From Gryganskiella cystojenkinii (lineage: Eukaryota > Mortierellomycota > Mortierellomycetes > Mortierellales > Mortierellaceae): a stretch of 64,000 bases of DNA. The position numbers were made by a program, and so were the translations under genes. The notes beneath the pieces are model-generated. The model had not been told where the DNA came from and ran no database searches. It saw nothing but the letters and a program-made list of their open reading frames with translations. Location: positions 25,876 through 89,875 of the forward strand of contig JAAAIG010000041.1 of the NCBI GenBank assembly GCA_015852425.1, read 5' to 3'. This document shows, piece by piece, positions 1 through 11,614 of this stretch (positions within the stretch are counted from its first letter, which is position 1; the number at the start of each line of letters is the position of its first letter).

Positions 1-828
1 AGAGAAAAAGGAAAGAGAGCCCCGAGATTCGTCTTTTTATGCTGACCGAAACCAAAAAAAGAAGAAAAAAGAAGAGAGGGACACGACACTCACCAACGCA
101 TCATCTCACACGCCTTTGTCGTTTGCCTCAAAGCCATCCGAACCTTATCAGCGGGGAAAGATGGACTTCCAATTTTTTTTGGTTGCTCCTCACTCCGACG
201 TTCAGTGTCCCGAGGATCAACCGCCGTCAGACCTCAGTAAGTACAAACCTCATTCGTCAAGTGATCCAAACTCACGTGACATGTCTGAGTTTGCACCAAG
301 AATATTAATGATCGTAAGTGCTTCATTCGGAGATAGCTTTTTCTAGGGAGAATAAAACCCCACTGTCCAAAGGAAAAGGGGTGGAGGTTGCCTTGTTATG
401 TGCGTTTTTTTGTACTGTAATGCATGCACCACACGTCTCCTGAAGGCCTATTCTTCGGTGGCAGCTCAGGATTTGTCAGGGCTTTCAAATAAAGACCCTT
501 TTTCTTTTAGTTCAAAAACAACAAAAAAAAAAAAGAGTGATGGTCAGCAGCCAAAAAGTGACCCCTTACCTAGAAAGTAAAAAAAAAAAAAAAAAAATCG
601 ATTCAGGCACACACAGCACACAAAGCACACCTTTCACTTTGCCCATTTTTTTTTTTCTTTCTCTTTTCCTCTTTTTTTCCTCTACCATCCAGTTCACCCT
701 TATCTACTTTCCTCTTTCCCTACTTTTCTTTCATTTTCATCCAGTTCTCTTTTACCGTGTCGACCTCGAACCCCTTTTTACTTTCTTCTTTCTTAACAGT
801 GAGTGAGCCTTGCTGACTCTCGCTCACG
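1..828. other. Upstream intergenic region and 5' leader of the TBC gene
   Basis: I see no supportable gene here. The segment is rich in A and T homopolymer runs. From about 620 onward it becomes strongly pyrimidine-rich, which is typical of fungal promoters and 5' leaders, and it runs into the start codon at 829. A palindromic TCACGTGA element lies at 272-279. Confidence 0.6.
272..279. promoter_or_regulatory. TCACGTGA E-box palindrome
   Basis: This perfect 8-base palindrome contains the CACGTG core bound by bHLH factors of the Cbf1/USF type. It lies about 550 bp upstream of the TBC gene start. Similar CACGTG elements occur upstream of several other genes in this window. Binding is inferred from the motif only. 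Confidence 0.35.
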
Positions 829-3800
829 ATGGAGAGACACCACCACGATCGTGACCACAATCAGACCATGGTCGTAGAAGATACCGTGTTCCTCCTCCAG
901 CATCCACTAGCTAATCCAAAAGATCCTCCAGTTGCTATCCCGACCCTACCTCTCCATCGACGACAAGAAACCAACATCCCCCCAACGCCAAACTCACTTC
1001 CCTCCACACTCTCCCCACCGAGTTCCCCTATTTTTGGTTCCTCTTCTTCTATTCATCGTCATCGGTCTAGTTTCTCCAGCACCACCAACTCTACTTCCGT
1101 CTTTTCTGGACATAATGGATTGAACAACAGCCATAACAGTCAGTATCACAACAATGGCAATGGCAATAGTCCCAGCAGCGGTGGCGGTATCTCCTCGGAT
1201 GCCCTTCTTCGATCGAAACATGCGCCGTTGTCATTGGCGCGCGATCTCACCACTCGGCTATGGCAACGAGAGGCAGAGTTGCAGACCATGAAAGATCTTT
1301 ACGATGCAAAGATTCGCAGATTAACCGAGATGCTCCAAGACGCCGGTGTCTCCCCAACCGAGGTCGAGAATAATCTTGCTGTCGTAGTCGAAGAGGAGAC
1401 GATAACAATTTCGGACGATGATCCACCAGAACGCGAACATCAACAACAAAATCAACAGCTGCAGCTTTTGGTCACAAGTGAGGAAGGTTGCCTCGTGGGT
1501 CATGTCCGTCCAATAAAATCAACAACAACAAGACGACGAAGGACAGCAGCAGAAGACGGGTTGTTTGATGACAGCAGTAGCAGTATCCTTCTCTTCGACG
1601 ATGAAGAAAGAGAGGAGCAGCTGTCACAACAACAGCAACAGCAGCATAATGGCGGAGTCGACGACGAGGAGGATGACACGGAGGAGTTTATGTCGAGCTC
1701 AGGCACGCTCTCGTTTGGTTCGTCCAGTTGTGCGACGCAGCTGACCAGGCCCAATCTCTCCTGTCAACCTTCCAACGCTGTTTTTAAATCAACAAAAGCG
1801 ACAGTAACTGCAGACCAATCGTCGACCTCGCCTGCATTGACTGCCATGGGCAAGTATCGAACCATGGTTGCAGTAGCAGGAACAGCAGGATTACGTCGCT
1901 CTACAGCAGGAATCGTCCGCCCCTTTTCACCCACCAACAGTGAAATTTCGATAGCGTCACAGTTACCCTTGCCTGCCGTTAGCCGAAAATCTCCTGACGC
2001 AAAGACACAGGATTCAGAGACCCAAGCCCAAAACGAACCATCGCCGTCGTTTGGACAACACCTCTATCAACACGGTGGTCGGACCGTTAATGGCAGTCAG
2101 AGTCCAATTCCGTCGTTTATCGCCGAATCCTTTGCCGCGGGAACACTAGGGATAAAGACGCTACGGGAACGATGGGTCATGGCCTCGGGAGTCTTGTCAT
2201 GGAACAAGCCGAGATCAACAACTTCCGACCAACAGCAACACCCCCCGAGGAGTGGCAGTAGCAGTATCGTCACCAGTCCCAGTGGTCTGTTCATTCGTAG
2301 GGAAGGGATCGTCAATGAAAAGAAACCCGCAGTCGTCGAAACCTGTCTCCCACCACCGCTACTGGACGAGTTATCAACCTTGGATCAGTACCAACGAGAC
2401 GAGCAGGACCGATGGACGACGACAAACGGACGGAAACAACACTCGAAGGGACGACCATTGTCTGAGGTTGCGTTCATGGGATCAAATCAACATCCGACAA
2501 AGTACCAGTCCATGACCACGACGATGGCCAGAGATATCCCAAGACCGCCTATCACTCGCATCCATGAATACCTTGAGCAACAACAGCAACGGCCCGAGTC
2601 CTTCAACCCCTCCCCATTGCATTACAGGGCGATCTCGATGGCGGCCAATTTGATCGACACAGGCGCCATTACCCCAGCAAAACTTTATGCACGCAGGACT
2701 CAAACCATGATTGCCAAATGGACATTGGGCTTGATCATGAATAGTAGCAAACCACGACAACAGCCACGGGGATTCTCCGCCTCTTCTGCCTCTAGCGCTT
2801 TCCCAGTCATTCGAGAGTCACTATCGTCCGAACACGAGGATGGCATAACAGGTGGACGCCATCGACCCTCTTGTGACAAAAATGAGGATGCGATGTTGGC
2901 TGACCCTCATCGCCGTCCTATGTCAGAAATGGAGATGGTCTCGGATTATGGCACTCTCAGTCCTGCAGAAATTCCTCGAGCGCTCTCGTACAAGAGTCAT
3001 GCGACGGTACCCAACTTGATCAGTTCCTCTTATCCGCACTCATCGTCACAGTATTACTATCCGCATCATCATATTCACACTTCACAGAGTGTAGTCGAGC
3101 TCTCGGATATCAGCTCGGCTCCGTTATCGATGTCACCGACGTTTTCATACTTGGGCGAGGCGATCCAGAACAAAAATATCGAGAAAGGCAGTAACTATAA
3201 ACCGCTCACGGATCGATATGGTTTCCTTGTGCATGCAAGGCCGATGGCGGTACAACAGGGGCTAATGAAACTAAACGAGGATCTGGACACTCCTCAGTTC
3301 GAACGAGGCAACGGAGGAGGCATGCATAGCAGACAAAATAGTGGCACCGGATTTGAATTCTTGAAGACCTCACCTGGGGAAGAAGAAGAGGAGCCTCGAT
3401 CGCGACCAGTGTCGCCTCCGCCGTTCTTCTCGTCGTTCTCGTTCGGTCAGATCGCTCAACACGGAGGTATGGCCACCTCTGCAGTCAGCAATGTCTCTTC
3501 TGGATCTTCAAAGGATAACGACAATGACCACAACTTCAGTGGCAATATTAGAAATGGTAGCCTCAAGCCTCCAAAGAGCAACAGCAGCGGTATGACGACC
3601 TCGAACTCGAGCACCGGAATCGCAACCAGTCTTACCTCTCCGATCCTCTCGATCGCGACTCGACCCATGTCTACACTTTCGCCGCCAAATTCGTCCTCAG
3701 CCGCTGCCACGACTTTACTTTCTCAGATCAAGGTCCTTCACGATTCTGTTCAAATGACACAGAAGGAGAAATGGGATGCCTTTTTGAAAAAAAGACGGCG

Positions 3801-4224
3801 GCGAGTCCATCTAGGCGAGACCACCAGCGGAGCCCTTGGAAATATGTCCAGCACCAATCTCGGAACACCATTGCTCTTTGGCAACCTTATGGCCGCCGCC
3901 ACATCCACCTCACAGGACGAACAAGATTACCTTCAGCAACAACAAGAGGACGAAGATGTGATGTACTGGACCAGTGTCTGTATCATTGGCATCGCCACGA
4001 TCGGTAAAGGTTCGGATTGGGAAGAGTTCCGAGAACTGACTCGAGGAGGGATCCCGGTCATGTATCGAAACAAGATTTGGCAAGAGGCTTCTGGTGCATT
4101 CGACATGCGACAGCCTGGGTACTACAAGGAGTTGCTCTCGAGACAGGACCCCGAAAGTAGTCCGTGCTGGGGTGATATCGAGATGGTAAGCGAGTGTTGA
4201 AAAAGATGAGCAAAACTATAATAA

Positions 4225-4264
<40 letters not shown>

Positions 4265-5200
4265 GACGTACAGATCCACCAATCTATGTCTCTCCAGGAT
4301 TTACACCGCACGTTCCCGACCAACATCCTCTTCGGCCCTGGTGGCCAAGGCATTGACAAGCTTAAGAATATCTTGATTGCCTACAGCCTGTAAGTAGAAA
4401 TTATCAACTTGAAGTATAATGGCTGTCATTTTCTTGGCGATTTTCGTTGCCAACGCCGCTCATCTGATGACCCGTCTTCTTCTTTCCCCTTTAGCCATAA
4501 TCCGACCGTCGGCTACTGCCAAGGAATGAACCTCTTGGCAGGAACGCTGTTGCTCACCAACAACTCTGAAGAAGAATCCTTCTGGATATTGACCTCGATG
4601 CTCGGTCGTCACCTACCAGAGGACTATTTCACGCAACAACTCCTCTCTCCACAAGCAGATCAACGGGTCCTCAAGGAGCTCGTCCAAGAAATCATACCTC
4701 GACTCAATACGCATTTCCAAGAGATGCACGTCGATCTCACCGCCATCACCTTTAGCTGGTTCCTCACCCTCTTTACAGACTGTTTACCTGTCGAGACCTT
4801 ACTTCGAGTCTGGGACGTCTTTTTCGTCGAGGGTATGCTCATTGTCTTCAAAGTCGCCCTTGCGATCTTGTGGATGAACGAAAAGGAGATCCTGAAATGT
4901 CGAAACGGCGCTGCTGTATACTGTTATATGAAACAGATGACCTTGGGAATGCATCAGGCCGACAAATTACTCAAGGTGGCCTTTGTGACCCTGAAATCGT
5001 ACGTGAACCCGGATAAAGTCGAGTCCAAGAGAGTTCGACAACAGCGAATCGTTCGACAGGAGCTGATTCAGGAACAACAGTTTCTCAAGATGAAGACTTT
5101 TAGTTGTTCGCCACCACCAACATCGCCAAAGCAGCAACTTGTCAATGCCTCACCCACCACCACAGCATCCATTCCAACTGTAATTACCTCCGACAACTGA
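829..5200 (+). CDS. TBC-domain Rab GTPase-activating protein
   Basis: The gene has three exons (829-4185, 4274-4389, 4495-5200) encoding about 1,392 residues. The first 1,080 or so residues are Ser/Gln/Pro-rich and look disordered, apart from a short helical stretch near residues 135-175. The C-terminal TBC domain accelerates GTP hydrolysis by Rab proteins in membrane traffic. It begins at GGIPVMYRNKIW. The arginine finger is R1131 in the DLHRTFP motif and the glutamine finger is Q1167 in YCQGMN, so both catalytic residues are present. The two introns fall inside the TBC domain and remove in-frame stops, and the joined frame restores the canonical AYS-L-HNPTVGYCQGMN sequence. The target Rab cannot be read from the sequence. 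The gene is convergent with threonine synthase, 201 bp downstream. Confidence 0.93.
4225..4263 (+). repeat. (TAC)13 microsatellite inside a TBC-gene intron
   Basis: Thirteen uninterrupted TAC units lie between the donor at 4186 and the acceptor ending at 4273, so nearly half of this 88 bp intron is microsatellite. The repeat also spaces the branch-point region from the acceptor. Confidence 0.95.
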
Positions 5201-5401
5201 ATACCCACTATTCACCTCCACTGCTCCATGTCTAGAGCATAATGTATATATAACTTTCTGTATCAACACGTCTTTGTAACTCACCTCCCCTCCAGATCCA
5301 TAAAGCGTTTTCTAATAATAATAGTCTCTATTTTTTTTTTTTTTGTTTATTTGGGTCCAGTATTGTTACCAAGAGTCCCGGTATTAATTTTTTTTTTTAC
5401 T

Positions 5402-7302
5402 CTACTCAGATAACTCGTTGGCAATCACCTCAATGACTAAGGACTCCTCGGCTCTTGGAATGACCGTGACACGGCGCTCAGCCGTCAAAAGGCCCTCAAA
5501 CTCCTTGGGCAGGACCTCCTTGTTGAAGAACTCTTCAAAGTTCACGCCCTCCTGATCCTTTAATGCCTTCTCGACCGCCTCTGAGAACTTGGCTGGATGT
5601 GCGGTCGATAAAGAGATGACAATGTTTTGAGAATCAATCTTGGGCAACACCACACTCGCAGCCGTGACACCGACAGCGGTATGGGGGTCCATGACATAAG
5701 GTGCCTGAGTAGCGTCTTTGGGATGGCAGTATGCGCGGATGGTATCGCAGGTCTATTATCAACAAAGAGAAAGGAAAAAAAAGCAATTGGTCATCGAGTT
5801 CAACGCAAATAGAGTCCAAACTGTCCAGATGTCGATTTTGCTCCGGCTTTTTACCTCCTGATCAGAAACGTGTCCGGCATCAAAGACCTTCTTGGCCTCG
5901 GCCAAAACCTTGGCACCGGTATCAAAACGACCTGTCTGCTTCAGATCCTTCATCCAACCATCAACAATCGCTCCAGCCTTGGTATCTCTCTCAGCCTCTG
6001 GTACACTGGAATCGACAGCGGCAGCTCGGGCAAGGTACCAGAGCAGACGTTCAAAGTTGGAGCTGACCACGATATCCATGGCGGGGCTCAGAGTCGCATG
6101 CACACCACCGTCCTCGCCGACAATCTTTTCACAGACACCAGAGCAGAAGAATCTGTACAGGATATCGTTCGCATTTGTTGCGACCAAAAGTTTCGAGGTA
6201 GGGAGACCCATCTGGTGCGCATAATAACCGGCGAGGATATCACCAAAGTTGCCCGTGGGGACCGAGTATGTGACATGGATCTTTTTGGCTGCCTCAGAGC
6301 CGGGGGTGATGTTGAGCGAGCGGAGAAGGTTGAAGTATGAATGAACGTAGTAAACAGTCTGAGCGAGGATACGAGCCCAGTTGATCGAGTTGACAGCGCC
6401 GAGATTGTATTTGCTCATAAAGTCCTTGTTCGCAAAGAGACCCTTGACGATATCTTGGCAGTCATCAAAAGTACCGCCAACCGAGATGTTGTGAACGTTC
6501 TTATCGAGGACTGTGGTCATCTGAGCCTCCTGAATGGGACTGACACGACCCGTAGGGAAGAGGATAAAGACCTCGAGATCCTGCTTGTTACGAAGACCAT
6601 AGATGGCCGCACTAAGGAATAAAAAAAAAAAGTTTAAAAAAAGACGTGGAAGCAAAAAGGTTAGTCACCGTTGTCATTATCATTATCTTTGGAGCTCTCT
6701 CGGAACATAAATTTTTCATTTGAAGTCAAAGAGTCATAGTTCTGATCTGACTTTGGATTTCCACCAAACAGATTGTAAAGCACGATCCACTTTTGATCGT
6801 TCAAAGACAAACATGATAAAAAAGGACAAACATACCTGCCAGTGTCACCACTCGTAGCGCCGACAACAGTGATTTTGTGGCGGTCAGCCTTGTTCTCGAT
6901 GCCAGCATTCTTGCGTTGCAAAAAGTACTCGAACAAGTTACCGACAAACTGCAGGGCAACGTCCTTGAACGCAAACGTTGGTCCATGGAACAGCTCGAGA
7001 ATATAGAGACCGTCCTTGACCTTATGAAGAGGAGTGATGTCCTTGTGACGGAAGGTCGAATAAGACTTGTTGATCAGACGCTCGAGATCTGGCCTTGGGA
7101 TCTCATCGTTATCGATATAGAGTGAGAGGACCTCGAGGGCCAACTGCTCGAAGGAGAGGTTGGCCCATTTCGTCAAAAAGTCGGTAGGGAGCTGAGGAAT
7201 CGACTCGGGAATGAAGAGGCCGCCATCGGGTGAGAGACCGGCAAGGACGGCCTGCTCAAAGGTATAGTTCGTAGCTTGGCCGCGGGTGGATTTGTACTTC
7301 AT
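5402..7302 (-). CDS. THR4: Threonine synthase
   Basis: The gene has three exons on the minus strand (7302-6836, 6611-5855, 5752-5402) giving 524 residues, close to the yeast Thr4 length. The enzyme is pyridoxal-phosphate dependent and converts O-phosphohomoserine to threonine and phosphate, the last step of threonine synthesis. The N-terminal part contains the fungal/bacterial threonine synthase motif HGPTFAFKD with the PLP-binding lysine at K113. VVGATSGDTG is split by the first intron and joins to SAAIYGLR. VPTGNFGDILAGYYA follows further on. The start is the ATG at 7302, with the MKYKSTRG opening typical of the family. A Gcn4-type site and a CACGTGAC element lie upstream. Confidence 0.97.
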
Positions 7303-7408
7303 GATTGTGAATATAAATGTGAATGGGGTGAATGTGTGTAATGAATGAAGAAAAAAGAAAGAGACCGCCGAGACACTTTCTGCATTGGAACCTTTCCGAT
7401 TTTAATCG

Positions 7409-7416
7409 CACGTGAC
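7409..7416. promoter_or_regulatory. CACGTGAC element upstream of threonine synthase
   Basis: A CACGTGAC motif lies about 107 bp upstream of the threonine synthase start. In yeast, Cbf1 binds RTCACRTG elements at several amino-acid biosynthesis genes. Function here is inferred from motif and position. Confidence 0.4.
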
Positions 7417-7476
7417 TTTTCAATTGGGCGATCAGGGTGTTTTTGATCTCCTCTCTTCTCTCTCTAGGCAAGCAAC

Positions 7477-7483
7477 TGAGTCA
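7477..7483. promoter_or_regulatory. TGAGTCA Gcn4/Cpc1-type site
   Basis: A perfect TGAGTCA heptamer, followed by T, lies about 175 bp upstream of the threonine synthase start. This is the consensus for the general amino-acid control activator Gcn4/Cpc1, which is known to control threonine biosynthesis in ascomycetes. Use in this organism is inferred. Confidence 0.5.
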
Positions 7484-7823
7484 TCTTTGCACCCTTTTTA
7501 ATTGTCGTCGTTAGCAAAAAGTCGAGGTGAAGATGCTTGCCAGTTTATAAAGAACAAGTTGTATGCAAAATAGGCCAATGTTTAATTTTTGTAGTATACA
7601 AAGCAATGCGGTAGATAGCAAACAAGATGAATGATATGAACGACACGAATGTTATGCGAAATATGCAGATAATTATGACAACTCTGTGATTAAAAAACGA
7701 AATCGCGTCGGGCACAGCCCATCCTCGCGAACGAATCTCAACGAATAGGATGCAAAAAGGGAGGGAAGGTGAATAAATACAAAATGCGGTAGGGAAAACT
7801 AGACGACTCTCTTTGTCAAAAAC

Positions 7824-8681
7824 TTAGACAAAGGACCACTCAAGATCGAGAACACCCTTGGACATTGGGGCGAAATGCTGGAAGGCCTCGCGGGAGAGGT
7901 CGAGCTGACCATGGCTACAGTAACGGTGAGGGCAAGTGTCGACAATACGGACGATAACGCTCTTGCCAGGGTAACCCTTGGCAGTGACACGGAGCTTCTG
8001 ACCGCACTTGGATCCTTTACCCCACATCTCGCCCATCTGAGCCTCGTTCAAAGCGACAATCATATCGCCCTGGGAGAATTTTTCACCGCAGGAGCCAGAG
8101 TTGTCACTGAACCATGTACCGCGACCACGGAAAGTCTTACTAGTGTGGTGGTTGCTGTGATCATCATCCTTGACAGAGGGCTTGGCGACGGGCTTGGTAG
8201 GCTTGGGAGCAACTGTGGTACTGGTGGCGGTAGGCTGGGTAGGAACCATGGCCTCGGGGAGCTTGTCCAACAACTGCCAGTCAATGGGAGCAACACCATG
8301 CCCCGTAAACTCCTTCATGGCAACCTGAGAGAAATCGAGCGAGGTGGCGTCGCAGGATGGGCAGACATCGACAATCTTGAAGATAAAGCTTTCGGCGGGG
8401 TCCTCTTGGAGGGTAACGTTGACATACTTGCCACAGACCGAGGTGTGGTTCTTGACATTACCAAAGAGGGCGCTACTCACGGCAGCGACGGGCTCATCGA
8501 AGGTGTATTTGATATCGGGGCAACCGTTGCGGTGGTCGTCAAAGTAGGTAGCGTTTCCAGAGTAGGTGGTGTTCAATTGAGCAACGCCAGTGACATCGAC
8601 GGGAGAGGTAGGGAAGGTGACAGGAGCGGCCATGACACTCAAAAGGGTGGCGACAACAGCGAGAGAAACGACAAGAGCCAT
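7824..8681 (-). CDS. Secreted protein with two tandem DPBB (RlpA/expansin-like) domains
   Basis: This single exon encodes 285 residues. A hydrophobic N-terminal signal peptide (about residues 1-19) predicts secretion. Two double-psi beta-barrel modules follow, at about residues 36-137 and 183-285. Each carries a GTWF/NATYF-like opening and a (F/V)(K/R)IVDxCPxxC motif with the conserved Asp. They are joined by a Thr/Pro/Lys linker with a His-rich patch (DDDHSNHHTSK). Single-domain relatives are expansin-like, barwin-like or papain-inhibitor-type proteins at fungal cell walls; the substrate is unknown. Paired cysteines fit extracellular disulfides. A TATA box lies 86 bp upstream. The long open frame on the opposite strand is a shadow of this gene. 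Confidence 0.88.
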   Translation of the reverse strand: MALVVSLAVVATLLSVMAAPVTFPTSPVDVTGVAQLNTTYSGNATYFDDHRNGCPDIKYTFDEPVAAVSSALFGNVKNHTSVCGKYVNVTLQEDPAESFIFKIVDVCPSCDATSLDFSQVAMKEFTGHGVAPIDWQLLDKLPEAMVPTQPTATSTTVAPKPTKPVAKPSVKDDDHSNHHTSKTFRGRGTWFSDNSGSCGEKFSQGDMIVALNEAQMGEMWGKGSKCGQKLRVTAKGYPGKSVIVRIVDTCPHRYCSHGQLDLSREAFQHFAPMSKGVLDLEWSFV

Positions 8682-8766
8682 GATGAAATGTGTGAATAAG
8701 AGGAGCAGGGTTTGAGGATGGAGTGATGGTGAAGAGTCAAGAAAAAAATTGGGAGCGAGCAGCAGC

Positions 8767-8775
8767 TATTTTATA
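8767..8775 (-). promoter_or_regulatory. TATA box of the DPBB gene
   Basis: On the minus strand this reads TATAAAATA, 86-94 bp upstream of the DPBB start codon. The spacing suits a core promoter of a highly expressed secreted protein. Confidence 0.55.
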
Positions 8776-10083
8776 GCCCAGGAGATCTTTTTGTTCCTGA
8801 GAGTTGGTACCTGCTCGTTACCCGGATCAATCAGGGGTACTTAGCCTCAAACCACCGCCACGACCCCCGGCCAGCATTCAAGAAGGGAGCAATGAACTCT
8901 TTTTTCCCTCGTTGTTCAGTGACCAAAAGCGGAGGGAAAATGTTAAACCAACGCGTGGGATTCAGATCAATCAGTTCGAACTCAAAACAAAGGTGACATT
9001 CGATTCACCTTTTTTGCTCGGTAGAGTAATAGATTTCCTTGGGTCACGCACGCCCTTTCCTGCCAGCCAAAATGTCAAAAACTTTCGCTCTGCTCGAACA
9101 ATCTGGTTCCAAGAGATACTTGACAACAACAAAATTGACCTTCCATGTGCATATTCCAGGGGAGAAGTTGGAGAAGAGGGATCGCCATCGGTCTTGCGGA
9201 GGATCAAGTCTCCTTCCTAATCCCATGTGAACAAGGCGATACAGTTACACGTCCCTGAGTTTCGTCATTGAGCGGAGATCACCCTCGTTCGCCACAAATA
9301 TCACACAATAATGTGAAACAGATTTCCTGAATCTCAAGTGCTGAGAGTGACTGAGAAGGAGTAGAAAATGGAATGGCAGGAAGGACAAGAAAAATGGAGG
9401 TCGAAAAAAAAAAAAAAGTTCTTCCTTCCGATCATATAACTTTGGAATGCCCCGGATCAGCGAACTGCGGATCAGACAATGCTGGACTCCACTTTTGGAA
9501 ATATACAAGCCCTCACTCTACTTTTTGTTCTTTGGTCCTCCTCAGCGCGCAGAACCTAGGCGCGGGACGATTGAGGAATCCACCTTGTCAGTTCTCGAGT
9601 CTTTGACTCTCTCAGACTTTTATCTCCGTCTCCGCGTCAAAATGTCTCATGGGTCGTGTTGTGCTGTATTGCAAAAAGAGAAACCTGGGACTCTCTGTAA
9701 CCCTGTCCATGATATCCCTGTGTGATCGTGTATATATTTTTTGGCGGAGACGGTCGGCGTCAGCGCGGAGACTAATGACACGGAAGAGGCACTTCAACAC
9801 ACACACCTACTTCAGCAAACAAATATCGAATTTGTCGACGCACCACCTGAACTTGGTCAGGGACCACAATCGTGTAAGGGTTTTTTACGGACAAAAAACA
9901 AGTTGACCAGGGTGCGTTCCAGTTGTTTTGCCTTTTTTTTTTTATAAAAAAAGAATGGAACTGAGCGTCAACACGCGTTGCATTCTTGGAGAATATTGTG
10001 TTCAAAACCTAGGGGCGAAGAGGTAACAGAAAAGAAGCGATCCTTCCTGACTGACTCCAAGGATCCTCTCTCGTGATGACAAA

Positions 10084-10095
10084 GGGCACGTGCCC
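10084..10095. promoter_or_regulatory. GGGCACGTGCCC palindrome
   Basis: This is a perfect 12-base palindrome centred on CACGTG, about 170 bp upstream of the Smr-gene start. It is a candidate bHLH-binding E-box. Confidence 0.4.
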
Positions 10096-10263
10096 CTTGA
10101 TATATTAATGCGATGCATTTTTTTTTTTGGTATTCCTCAATCTACTCATCTTTACATTCGACTCTTTAACATTCCTTTTTTTCACGCCTAGTATTCCTCT
10201 ATTCCTCGCTCCTTATTATTCATTCATCCTCATCCACTTCTGACAACCAGACGACTTTGGCAT

Positions 10264-11166
10264 ATGGGGTCAGCTATCAGTACAATTTCAGGAGCAGGGT
10301 CAGCCCCAGATCACGAGCACTATCGACAGGTACAAAAAGGTGAAGGGTTCTCAGATTTAGCTGCACGTCGCGTCGTAGATCAGCATCGTTAACATTTTGT
10401 ATTCGTGCACTTTACCGCAGATGGCTCGAAAGAATGCCGCTTTACGATACGAGTATTCGCAGCAGTCGCAAGCAGCATACCAATCCGGAAACGGGGCCAA
10501 AGCCAAAGGTGAGTGATCGTCCGCGGCAAAAAAAAAAAAAAAAAAAGGAAACAATAGCCTGATCAGCAAGTTTTGCTTGAGTTGACTTTTACGCTAACTG
10601 TTCACGTCTTACACCCTGTTGCCTCACTCATAGAATTGTCACTCAGGGCCAAAGAGTACGGACGAGAAATGGACAGGTTCAACGAACTCGCAAAGAACAT
10701 GGCCTTTCAAGGTAACGTAGCATAGTAACGGAGGGTTTCTTGACAGAGATCGGCTCTCGCCCATTTGTGTTATTGAAAAAAACCACCACATTTACAAAAG
10801 AGTATTTCTACAATAATAGCCAACAATTCAATAAGACCGCCGAATGAATTGGACCTGCACGGGTTGAAAGTCACTGAAGCGCTGGATATCACACGGGAGC
10901 GATTGAGACAATTTGTCAAGAACAAAGAGAAAGATCTGATCATCATTGTCGGTCGAGGTAACAACTCGATGAATGGGGTCGCCAAGATAAAACCCGCAGT
11001 GGCTGAACTTGTAAAAGAGTTCCAAATCAAGGCCACACCAAACAAGCCAAACGAGGGATGCATATATGTCGAACCTCGTTCCTCGACCGAAAAGGCAGAT
11101 CTATCCTGGTTGGATGGATTCTTTGGCTGGATGGTTCGGAAGGTTTTCAGCTTTTTCCGATCCTAG
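10264..11166 (+). CDS. DUF1771/Smr-domain protein
   Basis: Four exons (10264-10329, 10421-10508, 10634-10711, 10820-11166) give about 192 residues. A DUF1771 helical segment (roughly residues 25-75, with LSLRAKEYGREMDRFNELA) precedes an Smr domain. The Smr domain opens with NELDLHGLKVTEAL and carries the HG and GRGNNS loop, followed by KIKPAV. Smr domains of this arrangement act as RNA or DNA endonucleases or nucleic-acid binders, for example in no-go mRNA decay (yeast Cue2 relatives). The GRGNNS loop here replaces the usual G(K/R)GxHS, so an Asn stands where the motif His is expected. The tail WLDGFFGWMVRKVFSFFRS is hydrophobic and amphipathic, which suggests membrane contact. Substrate is unknown. 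Confidence 0.85.
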
Positions 11167-11614
11167 GTCAGGATTTTTTAACTTTGAGAGAGCGAGAGAA
11201 GAAGGGAACAATCCCTACGTTTTCTTGTATGCCACTCCCGAGCCAGAGCTACTCGCCGCCGATCGGTCGCTCGCGAAGTGCGTCACCCCAAGTCAAAGAA
11301 CAGGAAAGATTTTTCTCTGAGAAAAGGAAAGAACAAACTCATTTCAAATCCTATTTGTGACTGCCAAGAGAGAGAAGGCGTTGGTCTCATTTTCTCTTTG
11401 TTCGCAGGGCGAAGTCGACGTCTTGCTGCACCCTTTCACATTTCTCAACTCTCTCCTCTTTGTTCATTTCCTCAATTGATTGGATTCATTTCCACATCGG
11501 CATAATCTTTAGAAACCAAGCTAAAAAAAAAAAGAAAAAAAAAATAACAAAATACCCTACAATATCTACATCGGACACTTCTCAAAAAAGGGATAAGCGG
11601 GACAAAAGACGTTC
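11167..11614. other. Intergenic region
   Basis: This 448 bp lies between two genes in the same orientation. It contains A-rich tracts just before the next start. I see no gene or clear signal. Confidence 0.5.

Larger units (their letters stand above)
8682..10263. other. Gene-free interval with promoters of flanking genes
   Basis: This is about 1.6 kb between the divergent DPBB and Smr genes. Several short open frames exist, but none has a recognisable domain, a good start context or convincing splice sites. It holds the TATA box of the DPBB gene at its left end and a GGGCACGTGCCC palindrome 170 bp before the Smr gene. Confidence 0.5.

Noticed and set aside
5870..6622. Open frames on the plus strand across threonine synthase.
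   Set aside because: They lie entirely opposite conserved threonine synthase exons and carry no domain of their own.
7875..8699. A 274-codon open frame on the plus strand opposite the DPBB gene.
   Set aside because: Its translation has no recognisable domain. The minus-strand frame has a signal peptide and two clear DPBB domains, so the plus-strand frame is a shadow.
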